Notes: generated by a model from the letters alone, not told the origin. Positions 1 through 11,385 are shown, counted from the first letter of the stretch. The stretch is DNA of 64,000 nucleotides from Dioscorea cayenensis subsp. rotundata (GCF_009730915.1 NC_052489.1:2073622-2137621); one strand, 5' to 3'. Program-made: numbers and translations.

Positions 1-350
1 AAAAACAAAAGTGATTTCAGATACCACATGATACTACATTACCATTCATTATCTTATATAAAACAAAATAGCAAATACAATTCTTATTTGATGATAATTG
101 ATAAGTTCATAAACACGAATGAATGAATGAGGACCTTGTTTTTCCTGAGTGTAAGACAAGAAGCTGAAACTCCTAACACGGCCAACAAAGTGAAAAGAAC
201 CTCTCCTTGAGTTGTTGTCCAAGCTCAGCCATGGCTATGAAAACCTCAAAGCACTAACTAAATATTTCTCTTGATTATTTCTTTGCTTTGCTTTAATTTG
301 CTTCCTCTTTACTTTGAGAGTATGAGTGTTTATATAAAGCGAGAAGAGCT
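1..350 (-). pseudogene. 5' end of a third repeat-exon gene copy, running off the left edge
   Basis: A TATA box (328-338, minus strand) precedes a first exon at 135-232 that starts with ATG (230-232) and ends at a donor reading AACAAG|GTCCTC. The sequence matches exon 1 of the copies at 6.1 kb and 18.8 kb. It is 98 nt long, one base more than the 97 nt of the 18.8-kb copy. From its ATG the frame stops after 19 codons (starts MAELGQQLKERF), so this copy has a +1 frameshift. Bases 1-20 resemble the sequence that lies just upstream of each A exon, so the gene continues off the window. No function is recognised. Confidence 0.5.
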
Positions 351-1687
351 TGGCTTCTTGCTTTTATCACCATATGAGATTCCTTTGAACATGTGAGCTA
401 AGATGGTTGGTCAACACTAATATCTTATTATTTCTCTTCTTCCCATGAGTTACATCACATGATATATTCATCCTCGTGTTTCAATGAAAGCTGCCACACT
501 TGTTTCAACATTGGACTTAGTCTCCATCCATAGGCCCTCTTTTGCTTTTTAATTTATTTTATTTTTTTCGTCTTATTTTCTAGCCAGCTATATTTCATAT
601 TGGATTGAGTAATGGCGCTTGTGGCTTTTTAAAAATAAAAATAATAATAATAAATAATAAATAAAATAAAAAAGGAGGATTGAATAAGGTACATGAAAGA
701 TATGAAGATGTTGATAATTACTTTTTTATTCATTCGTAGACATAAACATCTTAATAAAAATATATATATATATATATAAAAAAATCTATTCAATCTAAGT
801 TTACTCAAACTATATCATATTTGAATTTTGGTTAATCTCTCAAGCTGGTGAATTAATCTGGGTTCTTGTTGTCACGTGAATACAAAAATATGAGCAAATG
901 GAGTGTGTGTTTCCAGCGAGATCAGCTACCCCGGCAACTAATACCATGATAGAAGATACAAAGGTATGAGCAAATGGAGTGTGTTTCATTAGAATAAACT
1001 AGCCCATATATATACAACAAGGGTGTATACAAGTATGTATACTTAAGGTATACCTAAAAATATGTACACAATATATATACTCTAACAAGAGCAGCAAGCT
1101 TTTTAAGAAAAAACATTTAAATAACCAAAGGAAATGAAATATTTAAGCAATCCAACCCCGTGTATATATATATATATATATAATATTTTATGAGTACAAG
1201 TCCTTAATCAATACTGCATATTACACACCAAATAAAGGAAACCTTTAAGCAATATCCAAATCTCTCTCTCTCCATATATATATATATATTATATTTATGA
1301 GTACAAGCCCTTAATGCATACAATACTATATATTATACACCAAATAAAAGACAAATCACAACCAAGATCCAGCGGTGTGTGATAGTTGGTACATATATAT
1401 ATGAAAATAATATTAACACAAAAAATAAACGAAGCACATATATAGACGAGAACAACATTAAATTTGTCATCTTCAATACTATATATTACACAAGCCCTTA
1501 ATCAATATTTATGAGTACAAGCCCTTAATCAATATTATATATCACACACCTAATAAAAGACAAATCACAACCAAGAGCCAGCAATGCGTGGTACATATAT
1601 ATATATATATATATATGACAACAACATTAACACACAGAAAATAACGAAGAAAATATATAGACGGGAACAACATTAAACTTGTCATCT
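351..1687. other. Intergenic spacer with 3'-UTR-like repeats
   Basis: I see no gene here. Bases 360-520 match the 5' flanks of the two other gene copies (6290-6420 and 19040-19160). From 1140 to 1687 there are three imperfect copies of a module (around 1180, 1300 and 1500) containing GAGTACAAG followed by CCTTAATCAATA, which otherwise occurs inside the introns of the repeat-exon genes. Here it lies just downstream of the stop codon of the 1.7-6.2 kb gene, probably in its 3' untranslated or flanking region. Several (TA)n tracts are present. Confidence 0.5.
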
Positions 1688-2562
1688 TCAAGTTGAGTTG
1701 GAAATCACGTCGGTGCCAGGACCATGGTCACCCCCACTGGGCGTTTTACATACATGATCATCATCAGATTTAGATGCTTTTAAAACAAAATTTGTTGCCT
1801 GTAGTTCATCAACATATTTAGTTGATCGTTAACCAAACATTTACTTATACATATATACCATTTATATACATATCTTATATATATATATTAATATTATACA
1901 CACAAAGAGAGAAATAGAAGTTGAAAGAAATCGAGAAGAAACACAATTAATTTAAAACTTTAATACTATGTTAATTTACTAATTATGATATATATATATG
2001 ATATGTTGAGGTAATAATTCAATGTATATGTACATCCTGACATGACTTATTTATATTTTATTGATAAGATGTATATAATTGCAAAGAGAGAGAACTAAGA
2101 GGAATTACCATGTTAATCTGCAGAGTTCCAACCTTCTTTTCTGCAAAGACTTCAGTTTCTGAAAAACAGAAAAACAAAAACAAAAGTAATTTTCAAATAT
2201 TAGAAAAATCTTAATACTAAAATACTATGCACATATGATGATAAGTTAACAAATATGCATGCATGCAAATAAAAGACAAATCACAACCCAGAGCTAGCAG
2301 TACGTGGTGCGCACACACATAGATACATATATGTGTGTGTGTGTGAGAAAAACATTAACACACAGAAAATAACCAAGCAAACATATAGATGGGAACAACA
2401 TAAAATTGTCTTCTTCAAGTTGAGGTGGAAAACTAACCGCTAATTTTAGGAGTATTTGGATCGTAACTGGGATTTTCATTTGTAGCAACACCAGATGCTC
2501 CTAAAACAAATTCTCTTGCCTGTTGTTCATCAACATATTCAGTTGCTCATTAGCCAAACATT

Positions 2563-2609
<47 letters not shown>

Positions 2610-2772
2610 CTTTCATACACACACACATATATATATATATATATATCTCGAGAAGAAACACAATTAATTTAAAGCTTTAATACTATGTTAATTTACTAAT
2701 CATGATATATATGATATGTTGGGTAATAACTCAATTTATGTACATGAAAAACATGACTTAATCATATTTTGT

Positions 2773-2822
<50 letters not shown>

Positions 2823-4909
2823 CAGAGAGATAGGGAGAGAAAATTAAGAGGGGTTACCGTGTTAATCTCCAGAGTTTCAACATTCTTTTCTACAATGACT
2901 TCAATCTCTGAAAACAAAAATAAAACACAAACAAAAGTAATTTTTAGATATTAGAAAAATCTAAAAACTAAAATACTACGCACACATGATGATAAGTTGA
3001 CAGATATACATGCATGCATACAAAGACTTCAGTTTCTGAAAAACAGAAAAACAAAAACAAAAGTAATTTTCAAATATTAGAAAAATCTTAATACTAAAAT
3101 ACTATGCACATATGATGATAAGTTAACAAATATGCATGCATGCAAATAAAAGACAAATCACAACCCGTGAGCTAGCAAGATGGGGTGCTCAGACACATAG
3201 ACACATATATGTTTTTGAATAAATAGATACATATATGTGTGTGTGTGTGAGAGAAAAACATTAAAACACAGAAAATAACCAAGCAAACATATAGATGGGA
3301 ACAACATAAAATTGTTTTCTTCAAGTTGAGGTGGAGAACTAACCGCTAATTTTAGGAGTATTTGGATCGTAACTGGGATTTTCATTTGTAGCAACACCAG
3401 ATACTCCTAAAACAAATTCTCTTGCCTGTTGTTCATCAACATATTCAATTGCTCATTAGCCAAACATTCACTTATTATATACATAGATATATTCATTCAT
3501 ACAATTATATTAATTTAAGCTTGAGAATATAATAATAATCTATATAAAATATACATACATCAAAGAATTTTGGGTTAAGTGTAAAAAATCTATCATATCC
3601 ACATAATTAACAATTAACACAACTAACAATGGAAAATTAAAGTAATATATAATACAATTATAAAAAACTTAATGCAAATTAATAATCTAATTCAATTAGT
3701 AATTTAATGAATAATCAAAATATTCACAACAATTACTCAAACATATATTTAACAATTTTTTACAATAATTTTCACAATAAATTCTTCATAACAAATAACA
3801 AAACAAATATTTAACAAATATCACATATTTTTTTCACAAAAAAATAATTAAAAAATCAATGAAACAAATTAAATTAGATATATAAGTTCAATAAAAAATA
3901 TATTTAAAATATAAAATTTAAAAACAAAAAATTACTTTGAAGACAAATGTTTCACTACCCATATTATATTATTATTTATTATTTTCATTAAACATTAATT
4001 TTATCTAATACAATAAATTTATTATTTTTATTCAATTTATTTTACATAGCGTGGGTGAAATTTACAAAAAAATAAAGAGCGAACTATACGTATATATGAA
4101 TTATAATTGTTATTATACTATTACTTTTTTACATTAATATTCTTAGAAAATTGATAATTATAAATTGATAAGTTCAATAAAAATATATTTAAAATATAAA
4201 ATTTTTTAAAAAAATATTATGAAGATACATGTTCAACTACCCATATTATATTATTGTTTATTATTATCACTAAACATCAATTTTATCTAACATAATAATT
4301 TTATTATTTTTATTTAATTTATTTTAAATAGCCTTGGTGGAATTTTAAAAATAATAATAAAAAGAAAACTATATGCATATGAATTATAATTGTTAATATA
4401 TATATATATATATATAAACTTTTCAATGGGGCAAGGGAGTGCTCAAGCACACCCTTACCCTCCTCTCCTTCCGCCTATGAATTATTTATGTCATACACAC
4501 ACAGAAATAGAATCGGTAAGAACTAGAGAAGAAATACAACTAATTTAAAGCTTTACCACTATGTTAATTTACTAATCATGATATATATGATATGTTGTGT
4601 AATAACTCAATCTCTATGTACATTCTTCCATGACTTATTCATATTTTGTTTATATATATATATATATGTATATATATGTGATGTGAGAGAGAGAGAAAAA
4701 ATTAATTACTGTGTTAATCTGCAGAGTTTCACCATTTTTTTCTGTAATGACTTCAGTCTCTGAAAAGAAAAAAAAAACACAAACAAAAGTAACTTTTAGA
4801 TATTTGAAAAATCTTAATGCAAAAATACTATGCACACATGGTGATAACTTAACAAAAATATATGCATGCATGAATAATGAATGAATTAATGATGACCTTG
4901 TTCTCCAAC

Positions 4910-4945
<36 letters not shown>

Positions 4946-5375
4946 CATTAATACACAAAAAATAACCAAGCAAACATATAGATGGGAACAACATTAAACT
5001 TGTCTTCTTCAAGTTGAACTGGAAAACTAACCATTAGTTTTAGGAGTGCATTTATCGTAACTGGGATTTTCATTTGTAGCAACACCAGATGCTCCTAAAA
5101 CAAATTCTCTTGCCTGTTGTTTATCAACATATTGAGTTGCTCATTAACCAAACATTCACTATATATATATATATATATATCCATTTATATACATGTCTTT
5201 TATATATATATCATATATACACAGAGAGAGAGATAGAAGCTATAAGCACTCGAGAAGAAACACAATTAATTTAAAACTTTAATACTATGTTAATTTACTA
5301 ATCATAAAATATATGATATATTGAGTAATAACTCAATCTTTATGTACATCTTGGCATGATTTATTTATATTTTGT

Positions 5376-5406
<31 letters not shown>

Positions 5407-6160
5407 GCGGAGAGAGAAAGAGAGAGAAAAAATTAAAAGGAGTTACCATGTTAATCTGTAGAGTTTCAACATTCTTTTCTGTAATGACTTCAGTTTCTGA
5501 AAACCAGAACAACAAAAACAAAAGTAACTATCAAATATTACAAAAATCTTAATACTAAAATACCCACCCCCCAACCCCCCAACACATATGTGTACTTAAA
5601 CAGTACTACATTATTACACACCAAATAAAAGACAAATCTCAACCAAGGTGTAGCAGTAAGTGGTGCTTATATATATATATGTGTGTATGAAAGCAACATT
5701 AACACATAGGAAGTTAACCTGAAAAACTAACCATTAATTTTAGGAGTGCATTTATCGTAATTGAGATTTTCATTTGTAGCAACACCAGATGCTCCTAAAA
5801 CAAATTCTCTTGCCTGTCGTTCATCAACATATTCAGTTTACTAATCATGATATATATGATATGTTGGGTAATAACTCAATCTCTATGCACATCCCATATA
5901 TATATATATATATATGCGGAAAGAGAGAATTAAGAGGGGTTACCGTGTTAATCTGTAGAGTTCCAACATTGTTTTCTACCATGACTTCAGTATCTGAAAA
6001 CATAAAAACAAAAACAAAAGTAACTTTCAGATATTAAAAAAATTTTAATACTGAAATACTATGCACACATGATGAAAAGTTGACAAACATACATGCATCC
6101 ATGCATGCATGAATAATGAATGAATTAATGATGACCTTGTTTTCCCTTAGTGTAAGACAT
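1688..6160 (-). CDS. Repeat-exon gene: tandem alternating 50-nt and 82-nt exons, unknown protein
   Basis: Eleven coding segments on the minus strand: 6136-6160 (end of exon 1), A exons 5944-5993, 5447-5496, 4710-4759, 2858-2907 and 2109-2158, B exons 5732-5813, 5032-5113, 3344-3425 and 2438-2519, and terminal exon 1688-1798 with TGA. They alternate A-B-A-B. All A exons are 50 nt with a TTTCAG-type acceptor and a GTAA donor. All B exons are 82 nt with an ACAG|GCA-type acceptor and a GTTAGT donor. Phases match exactly, giving 714 nt (237 aa) from the internal ATG at 6160. Each A+B pair is 44 residues: A begins ETEVITEKNVETLQIN and B holds FVLGASGVATNENPSYD followed by KC or PN. The end is Gly/Pro/His-rich (SGGDHGPGTDVISNST). 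A TATA box lies at 6264-6274. The ancestral start region, an ATG or ACG about 97 nt upstream of the exon 1 donor, is deleted here, so the start is uncertain. No signal peptide appears in the usable frame. The family is unrecognised. NPSYDPNTP faintly recalls PSY-type peptides, which is not enough to assign it. Confidence 0.55.
2777..2819. repeat. (TA)n microsatellite
   Basis: A long uninterrupted TA run in the intron between an A and a B exon of the repeat-exon gene. The same intron position carries a long TA tract in most units, for example 5381-5406, 15010-15058 and 18584-18606. Confidence 0.9.
3490..4480. mobile_element. AT-rich non-autonomous element, copy I
   Basis: An AT-rich block inside the repeat-exon gene, between A exon 4710-4759 and B exon 3344-3425. 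It is nearly the same as 15790-16815 in the other gene copy, so it predates the segmental duplication. The right end (GTGCTCAAGCACACCCTTAC) matches the other copy, while the left end lacks about 65 nt present there. No coding capacity is seen. The class is uncertain. Confidence 0.45.
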
Positions 6161-6280
6161 GAAGCTGATACTCTTAACACTGCTAACAACGTAGAAGAAC
6201 GTCCGTGAATATTAATTCTTTTCTTTGCTTAATTTGCTTGCTCTGAACTTGAGAGTTTGGGTGTTTATATAAAGAGGAAA
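6137..6280 (-). promoter_or_regulatory. Exon 1 remnant and TATA box of the repeat-exon gene
   Basis: On the minus strand, CTCTTTATATAAACACCC (TATA at 6264-6274) lies about 130 nt upstream of the exon 1 donor at 6135. The equivalent boxes of the sister copies are at 328-338 and 19017-19024. This copy lacks the segment that holds the ATG or ACG in the other two. Confidence 0.55.
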
Positions 6281-7240
6281 GCTTGGCTTCTTGCTTTTGT
6301 CACTGCATGAGATTCCTTTGAGCATGTGACCAATAATGGTTCGTATTTGTGCAACATCTTATTATTCTTTTGCCCATGAGCTTGAGGTTTTTTCCAATGA
6401 AAGCTACTGACACTTCCGTGGAAGTGCTAGAAGTGCCTTGGATTTCAATACCGGACTTCAATATTAGTTTTTCAGTTTGTATTTATTTTATTTTTTAAAT
6501 TCTATAGTTGGATAATATGTTTATATCATTAGTTAATGAGATAATTAATTAAGAGCTAGTTTGATTGCTTTCATCTACTTATCCATTGGATAAGAATGAG
6601 ATAAGATGTAATTTTTTTTAAAAATTAATAGTTTGTATGACATAAATTTTTTAATTAAAACTAAGTAATTATTTATTATTTTTATATTTTTAATTATAAA
6701 ATGATTATTAATATTTAAAAAAATATCTTTTTGTTGTTTTTAAAATTATAAATTAATTTTTTTATAATTTTGATAAAAATAAGAATAGTTGTAAACATTG
6801 GCATGGTGGCTATCGCAGCTTTTTTCTAGTGGAAAACACATGTCCAAGTTTCAGGGATAGTGTTTCCATCAACCACCTTCCCACCATCTAAACTCTTAAT
6901 GGGGCATCCAAAAAAACATAACATTTATAAATAAATAAATAAATTGATGTGTATCAATTTATTCACTCGTGCTCATTTAAAAAATTCCAAAATTCTAAAA
7001 AGTACTTTGTAAATCCATGAACAAGACCAACATTAAAAAAAATTTAAAATTTTGAAACACATGATTTTATTGGATGGAGGTCATAGGATTTTTATCCATT
7101 TGTTTCACACTGCATAATAAATAACATTATTGTGTTTACAAATAATAGCACAATAAAAAGTGATTTACACAGTATTTTAATTTAAATTGTTTACAATAAT
7201 TCAAAAAATCTGAACCGTTCAACTTTATTTCTACTAAACT
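6281..7240. other. Duplicated intergenic spacer (copy I)
   Basis: AT-rich non-coding sequence alignable with 19030-20020. It includes the conserved 5' flank GAGATTCCTTTGAGCATGTG and a stretch rich in TTAATTA. I see no gene in it. Confidence 0.6.
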
Positions 7241-7613
7241 TAGGGTGTTCATTTCAAGGAAAGTGAGGGGAAGTGGGGGGAAGTGGTCTGACTTCTCCCA
7301 CTTCTAGTGTTCATTTGTGCTGAAGTGGGGAAGTAGCACTTCCCCCACTTCTGACTGAAGTGAACGTATTTTTTTTACTGAACTGGGGGAAGTGAGTCAA
7401 TCTATAAAAACTAACTTCCTTTCACTTCTAAAATTTTTTTTGAACTCGTAGACCTTCATCCAACACCAAAATTCTTTGGTTTCATTCTCACTTTCTGACA
7501 AATGAACATCAGAAGTTCTGGAAGTGATATCACTTCCCTCCACTTCAGGAAAGTAAGTGATACTTCCCTCACTTTCTGATTTTCCCTCACTTATATTAAA
7601 ATGAACGCCCCTA
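7241..7613. mobile_element. hAT-like MITE inserted in duplication copy I
   Basis: The left end TAGGGTGTTCATTTCAAGG mirrors the right end, whose complement reads TAGGGGCGTTCATTTTAAT. The subterminal regions carry GTGAGGG and AAGTG motifs in both orientations. The flanks read CTACTAAAC and CTACTAGTA, an apparent 8-bp target duplication. The matching site at about 20020 in copy II (TTCTACTACACCTAC) has no insertion. No ORF. Confidence 0.75.
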
Positions 7614-7891
7614 CTAGTAACTTTTTATATACAAACCAACAATTAATGAACCCAATAAATCTGAACACTATTCAACCCTATTTCTAATACCTACAACAAT
7701 CTTTTATATATAAACCAACAACAAATGAACTCATATTAAACTCCAATTAATCCTCACTGCACACCCTAATATTGTTGTTGTGCTCAACTATGAAAGTTCT
7801 ACGAAATCCATAGTTGATGTTCTATATATATATTGACAAATATGAAAAGCACAAGTGAGTAAGAGACATATATACAGGTAAAGAATTAATG

Positions 7892-7976
7892 GTTCAGCCC
7901 ATGTGCTTTCATAGCTTCATCTAATCATTGTGAAAAATGGTTATTAGATGAAGCTATGAAAGCACGTGGACTGAAC
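7892..7976. repeat. 34-bp near-perfect inverted repeat (hairpin)
   Basis: Arm 7892-7925 and arm 7943-7976 are complementary at 32 of 34 positions, separated by a 17-nt loop. The stem centres on TGCTTTCATAGCTTCATC. Copy II (around 20330) keeps only one arm-like stretch, so the foldback is specific to copy I. It could be a MIR-like foldback or a small inverted duplication. No match to a known plant miRNA was recognised. Confidence 0.65.
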
Positions 7977-8006
7977 AAATAATTAGTTTTAAACTTAAAA
8001 CACATG

Positions 8007-8160
8007 TCAACCACCGGATAGCTCAATGATATGACACCAAAATATAAGGGGGAGATCATGGGTTCAAATCCCTCCCTCAACAATAGTGTATATTGTTCGG
8101 TATTTTTTTATATTCATATAAAAAGGACGTTTATCGTCTATTATTCAAAAAAAAACTCGG
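8007..8160 (+). mobile_element. tRNA-derived SINE
   Basis: A pol III A-box-like sequence (TAGCTCAATGATATG from 8019) is followed by a B box (GGTTCAAATCC, 8061-8071). The body ends in an A-rich tail (about 8147-8155). An 8-bp target duplication AACACATG flanks it at 7999-8006 and 8161-8168. The equivalent site in copy II (about 20430) is empty. It is about 154 bp, within the usual range for plant SINEs. Confidence 0.8.
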
Positions 8161-8836
8161 AACACATGAATTTTGATTCTTTTATATCTTATATGGTAAT
8201 TGATGTGATAAAACACATCCTATAATTGGAATACTCCAAAACAAATAAAGTCATGTCTTATAAAAATCAAAATAAACAGAATTTTTTATTTAGAAAATAA
8301 AATAAATAATGGTCCAAATTTGAAGAGCCACATACCTAATTCTGCAGGCTCGGGTCCCAACCAAGTTGTTTGAAGGAGCATGCTTTAATCATGCGCATAG
8401 AAGTGGTCATTGCCACTGCCTCGTAGTGCAGCATGCAAGAAAATTATTATTATTTTTTCCCAAAAAAAAACAAAGAACGGTTGTACAAGGAGGATAAGTG
8501 ACCATCCATTGAATGTGGGACACAGCTTAGAAAGGGTAAAATCAAAACATGATTTTGATTCAGAGTGGAACTACTCATTGAAATTTTGAAAATGAAGACC
8601 CATGTTTTCATCATTGTCCTTTTTCGTTCTCATTCTTTTCATTGCATGCCGATTCTACCACCCAAATCACAACATCATCATCAATTCATCATCATTATTG
8701 ATCAGTTAATTAATTCTTTTAATATGATGTGGACAAACCACTTCAAATACTAGTACTGTTGTTGCAATTTATTAATTATTATTTATATATATATATATTA
8801 GAATTAGAATTTGTCTATAATCACATACAAGTTGTT
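8161..8836. other. Highly conserved block of the duplicated spacer (copy I)
   Basis: Nearly identical to 20432-21085. It includes a stretch (8330-8450) around GGCTCGGGTCCCAACC and CACTGCCTCGTAGTGCAGC with almost no differences between copies. A short open frame (MKTHVFIIVLF, from 8592) changes length between copies and is not supported as a gene. What the block encodes, if anything, is unknown. Confidence 0.5.
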
Positions 8837-8841
8837 GTGAC

Positions 8842-9980
8842 TTTTTTTTTGAAAATAAATATGGATAAATCACAGATTTATTGAATAGGAAAAAACAGTA
8901 CAAAGTAGGAAACTCCTCTCACCGTGGGGCGAGGAGAAATGAATACACAGAAAAGGAAGTAAAAAGACGAGGAAAAAATCTAAGTAGGAGGAAGACACTC
9001 GCTCTCCAGATCTCAGTGCCTTCCTAGAGAAGACATCGTGAGCAACTACTCCCGAAAGAGACTGTGGCTCCGAGTCTCCTCATAGGGTTTGACCTCGGGC
9101 ACCGAGGAAGTTTTAGAGAGCGCTTGATATTCCGGAAGCTTTCATCGAGAAATCATGTCGTGGCTATCAATAGTCACGTTGAGAACCAAGAGAGAAGCAT
9201 ATATATTAGCACTTTTAAACATAATGTTGTAAGGCGGTAACACATTCAAGTGAAAAATATGCGTATTTCGTTCAATCCAAATGTTCCACAAGATTGCACG
9301 GGAGATAAGGTCCCAAAGAATACGGTGCTCAGGGGTGAAGGTTGGTAGCCAAGTGTTCCACAATAGAGTAATTGATTGAGGTGATGAATTTAAATCTAAA
9401 GCCTGAGAATAAAATGCCCAAATACGCTTAGAATAATCACAGTTGAGAAAGAGGTGATTCAAGCTTTCTAAGGCATTATGACAAAGGACACAGGTATATG
9501 AAGAATATAGAGTATTGCACCCTTTCTTGAAAAGATTTGTGAGAGTAAGAATTTTGTCTTCCCCAGCAAGCCAACAACAAAGGGTAATTTTTCTAGGACA
9601 ACGAATTTTCCAGAAGAGAGAGTGATGCGAGCTGCGCAAGCCACCATTAATAAGAAATTTGTAAAACGATTTGACCGTGAAATTGCTATTTTTTTTTCCT
9701 AGAGCCCAGGTAGGAGTGTCGTCCTGATTAGGGGAGCAATCAGGGATAATTTCCAGAAGAGGCCAGAGATAACATGTCACGTGAGACTAAAGGAAATAAC
9801 TTCTTAGGATTATTTAGATGTTGAGAAAATTGTCGAATGGTTATCTCAGGAAAAGTACATTGCAAGAAGAGAGTTGGCCAGATATCTTTAAGAACAAGCC
9901 CAGCGTGCCAACGATCAAACCAAATTAAGGGATGTGTTAGAACCACTTCTGATAGTTTTGTTTAGGCAAGAGCGGAAGGG
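8842..9980 (-). mobile_element. 5'-truncated LINE, minus strand
   Basis: The minus-strand frames 9740-9946 and 9142-9780 together encode the C-terminal part of a plant LINE reverse transcriptase. The first frame carries WFDRWHAGLVLKDIWPTLF, typical of the segment after the RT domain. The second carries a zf-RVT zinc-binding domain with C-x2-C-x7-NH-x4-C (CVLCHNALESLNHLFLNC). The two overlap in different frames, so one frameshift separates them. The 3' end is a T run on the plus strand (8842-8850). A target duplication TGTGAC plus a T run flanks it (8836-8850 and 9981-9994). Copy II (about 21097) has an intact empty site. The RT core and ORF1 are missing, so this is a dead 5'-truncated insertion. 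Confidence 0.85.
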
Positions 9981-9994
9981 TGTGACTTTTTTTT

Positions 9995-10767
9995 ATATTT
10001 TTTTTAAATAAATAAATACATAGTAAGACAGAAGGTAGTGCCCTGTAAAAATTTAAAAGAAAACTGAAAATTTAACATAAAGGAATATTAGTAATAGATT
10101 TTTATTTTTAATAGAACTAAAATATTGATTTTCTATAAATATTTTATTTTATTTTTATATTTTTTATTTATACATACTTGTGGAATTAATGTACAATTAA
10201 TGAAATGAAATGAAAAGAAATGAAAAGAAATTGATGATTTTTGTTATAATATATTGATATATGTTTAGGATAGATTAAGTCGTTCACAATTGTTGTGTCG
10301 GTGTGATGTCTACATTAACGATGCATCGGAAGAGAGACCCATTTAATTCACATTTCTGCTTCAGTGCTGCATCTCCCTCATCACACCTACCCATTCTTGA
10401 AAAGCAACAATAATGTTCTTTAGGGTATCTCATATGTGCATGCCATTAACCCCTAATATATATATATATATATATATCCAACTTTGGCTACAACATCCAC
10501 AAACATCCCTTGGAATTAATCAAGACAAGTTTATGACTTTTGAACTTACTACTGATCTCTCAGCTTTTGAGTGGAGGGAGGGGTGGTGCATTGTTGAAAG
10601 AGTCCTTCAAACCACCTCAAATGGGTTGCTATCTTTTGCATGGTTCCTATGACCCCAACTGGACTCAAAATGCAACGCCAACCAAAATCCAAGTCCTTAT
10701 GTGTATCGTGTCTCTGGCCTAATCACAACTTCTTCGAATGTTACCATCTCCTTCTTGGTCTCCACAT
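9995..10767. other. Duplicated spacer, distal part (copy I)
   Basis: Bases 10490-10745 match 21290-21510, including GACTTTTGAACTTACTACT and CTCTGGCCTAATCACAACTT. Copy II is shorter between these anchors. No gene is recognised, and the short plus-strand frames are not conserved in length. Confidence 0.5.
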
Positions 10768-11385
10768 CAGGGCCGGCTTAACGGTAAGACTAATAAAGCA
10801 ATTATTTTAGGCAACTAATAATTTTTAAGACCTCATTTTTTAGATTTTTAAATTATAATTTAAAAAAAAATCAAATTTTTGAAGAACTCTCAATAATTAT
10901 TATAATATAAAAATATTTTAATCTAATAGTTAGTCAATATTATATAATCTTAGCTAACTTTTAAAATTTAAAATAATAGGTTATATATTAAATATTTTTA
11001 TTTTAATTCTTAATCAGTCTGATATCCTCTCTAATTTAACTATGCAAAATTATATTATTATCCTCGGAAATAATTTTTTTCATGCATTTCCTTCTCCCAA
11101 AGTAATGTAATATTCAATTCTTTTAATTGTAAATGAGAGTTTTTGTAGTTTTTATATTGTTGTTATTTTTTTATATTTGTACTTTGTTGAGTTTTATTTA
11201 CAAATTTTAAATATATATATATCTCCTTTCATCACGAGTTTAGTAGTATGTAAAAATATAAACAAACATCTCAAATACATATTTATTAAAATAAAATCTA
11301 AATAAAAATTAATTTTTATTAAATAAAATAGAGTGCTTATTCTAAAATTTTGTTTAATAGCTCTAGTTACCTTAAGCCGCCCTTG
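10768..11385. mobile_element. hAT-like MITE, about 618 bp
   Basis: Terminal inverted repeats: left CAGGGCCGGCTTAA (10768-10781), and the right end (11372-11385), whose complement is CAAGGGCGGCTTAA, a match at 12 of 14 positions. The CAGGG start and AT-rich body fit non-autonomous hAT elements. The flanking octamers (CTCCACAT and CTTCATTA) agree only partly, so the target duplication is not proven. No ORF. Confidence 0.55.

Noticed and set aside
135..232. Signal-peptide-like frame in exon 1 of the repeat-exon genes (FTLLAVLGVSASCLTL).
   Set aside because: It has no upstream ATG in that frame, and it ends in phase 0, while A exons need one base carried in. The phase-compatible frame is not hydrophobic.
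2294..5521. Many 60-120-residue open frames rich in Tyr-Ile or Thr-His repeats.
   Set aside because: They are translations of (TA)n and (CA)n microsatellites joined to pieces of the A or B exons in the wrong frame.
8007..8090. A tRNA gene, from the A- and B-box-like sequences.
   Set aside because: No cloverleaf with a closed acceptor stem is seen. It has an A-rich tail and target duplications, so it is a SINE.
8592..8753. Small secreted-protein-like frame starting MKTHVFIIVLF.
   Set aside because: The nearly identical duplicate at 20.85 kb stops early and differs in length. No coding signature.
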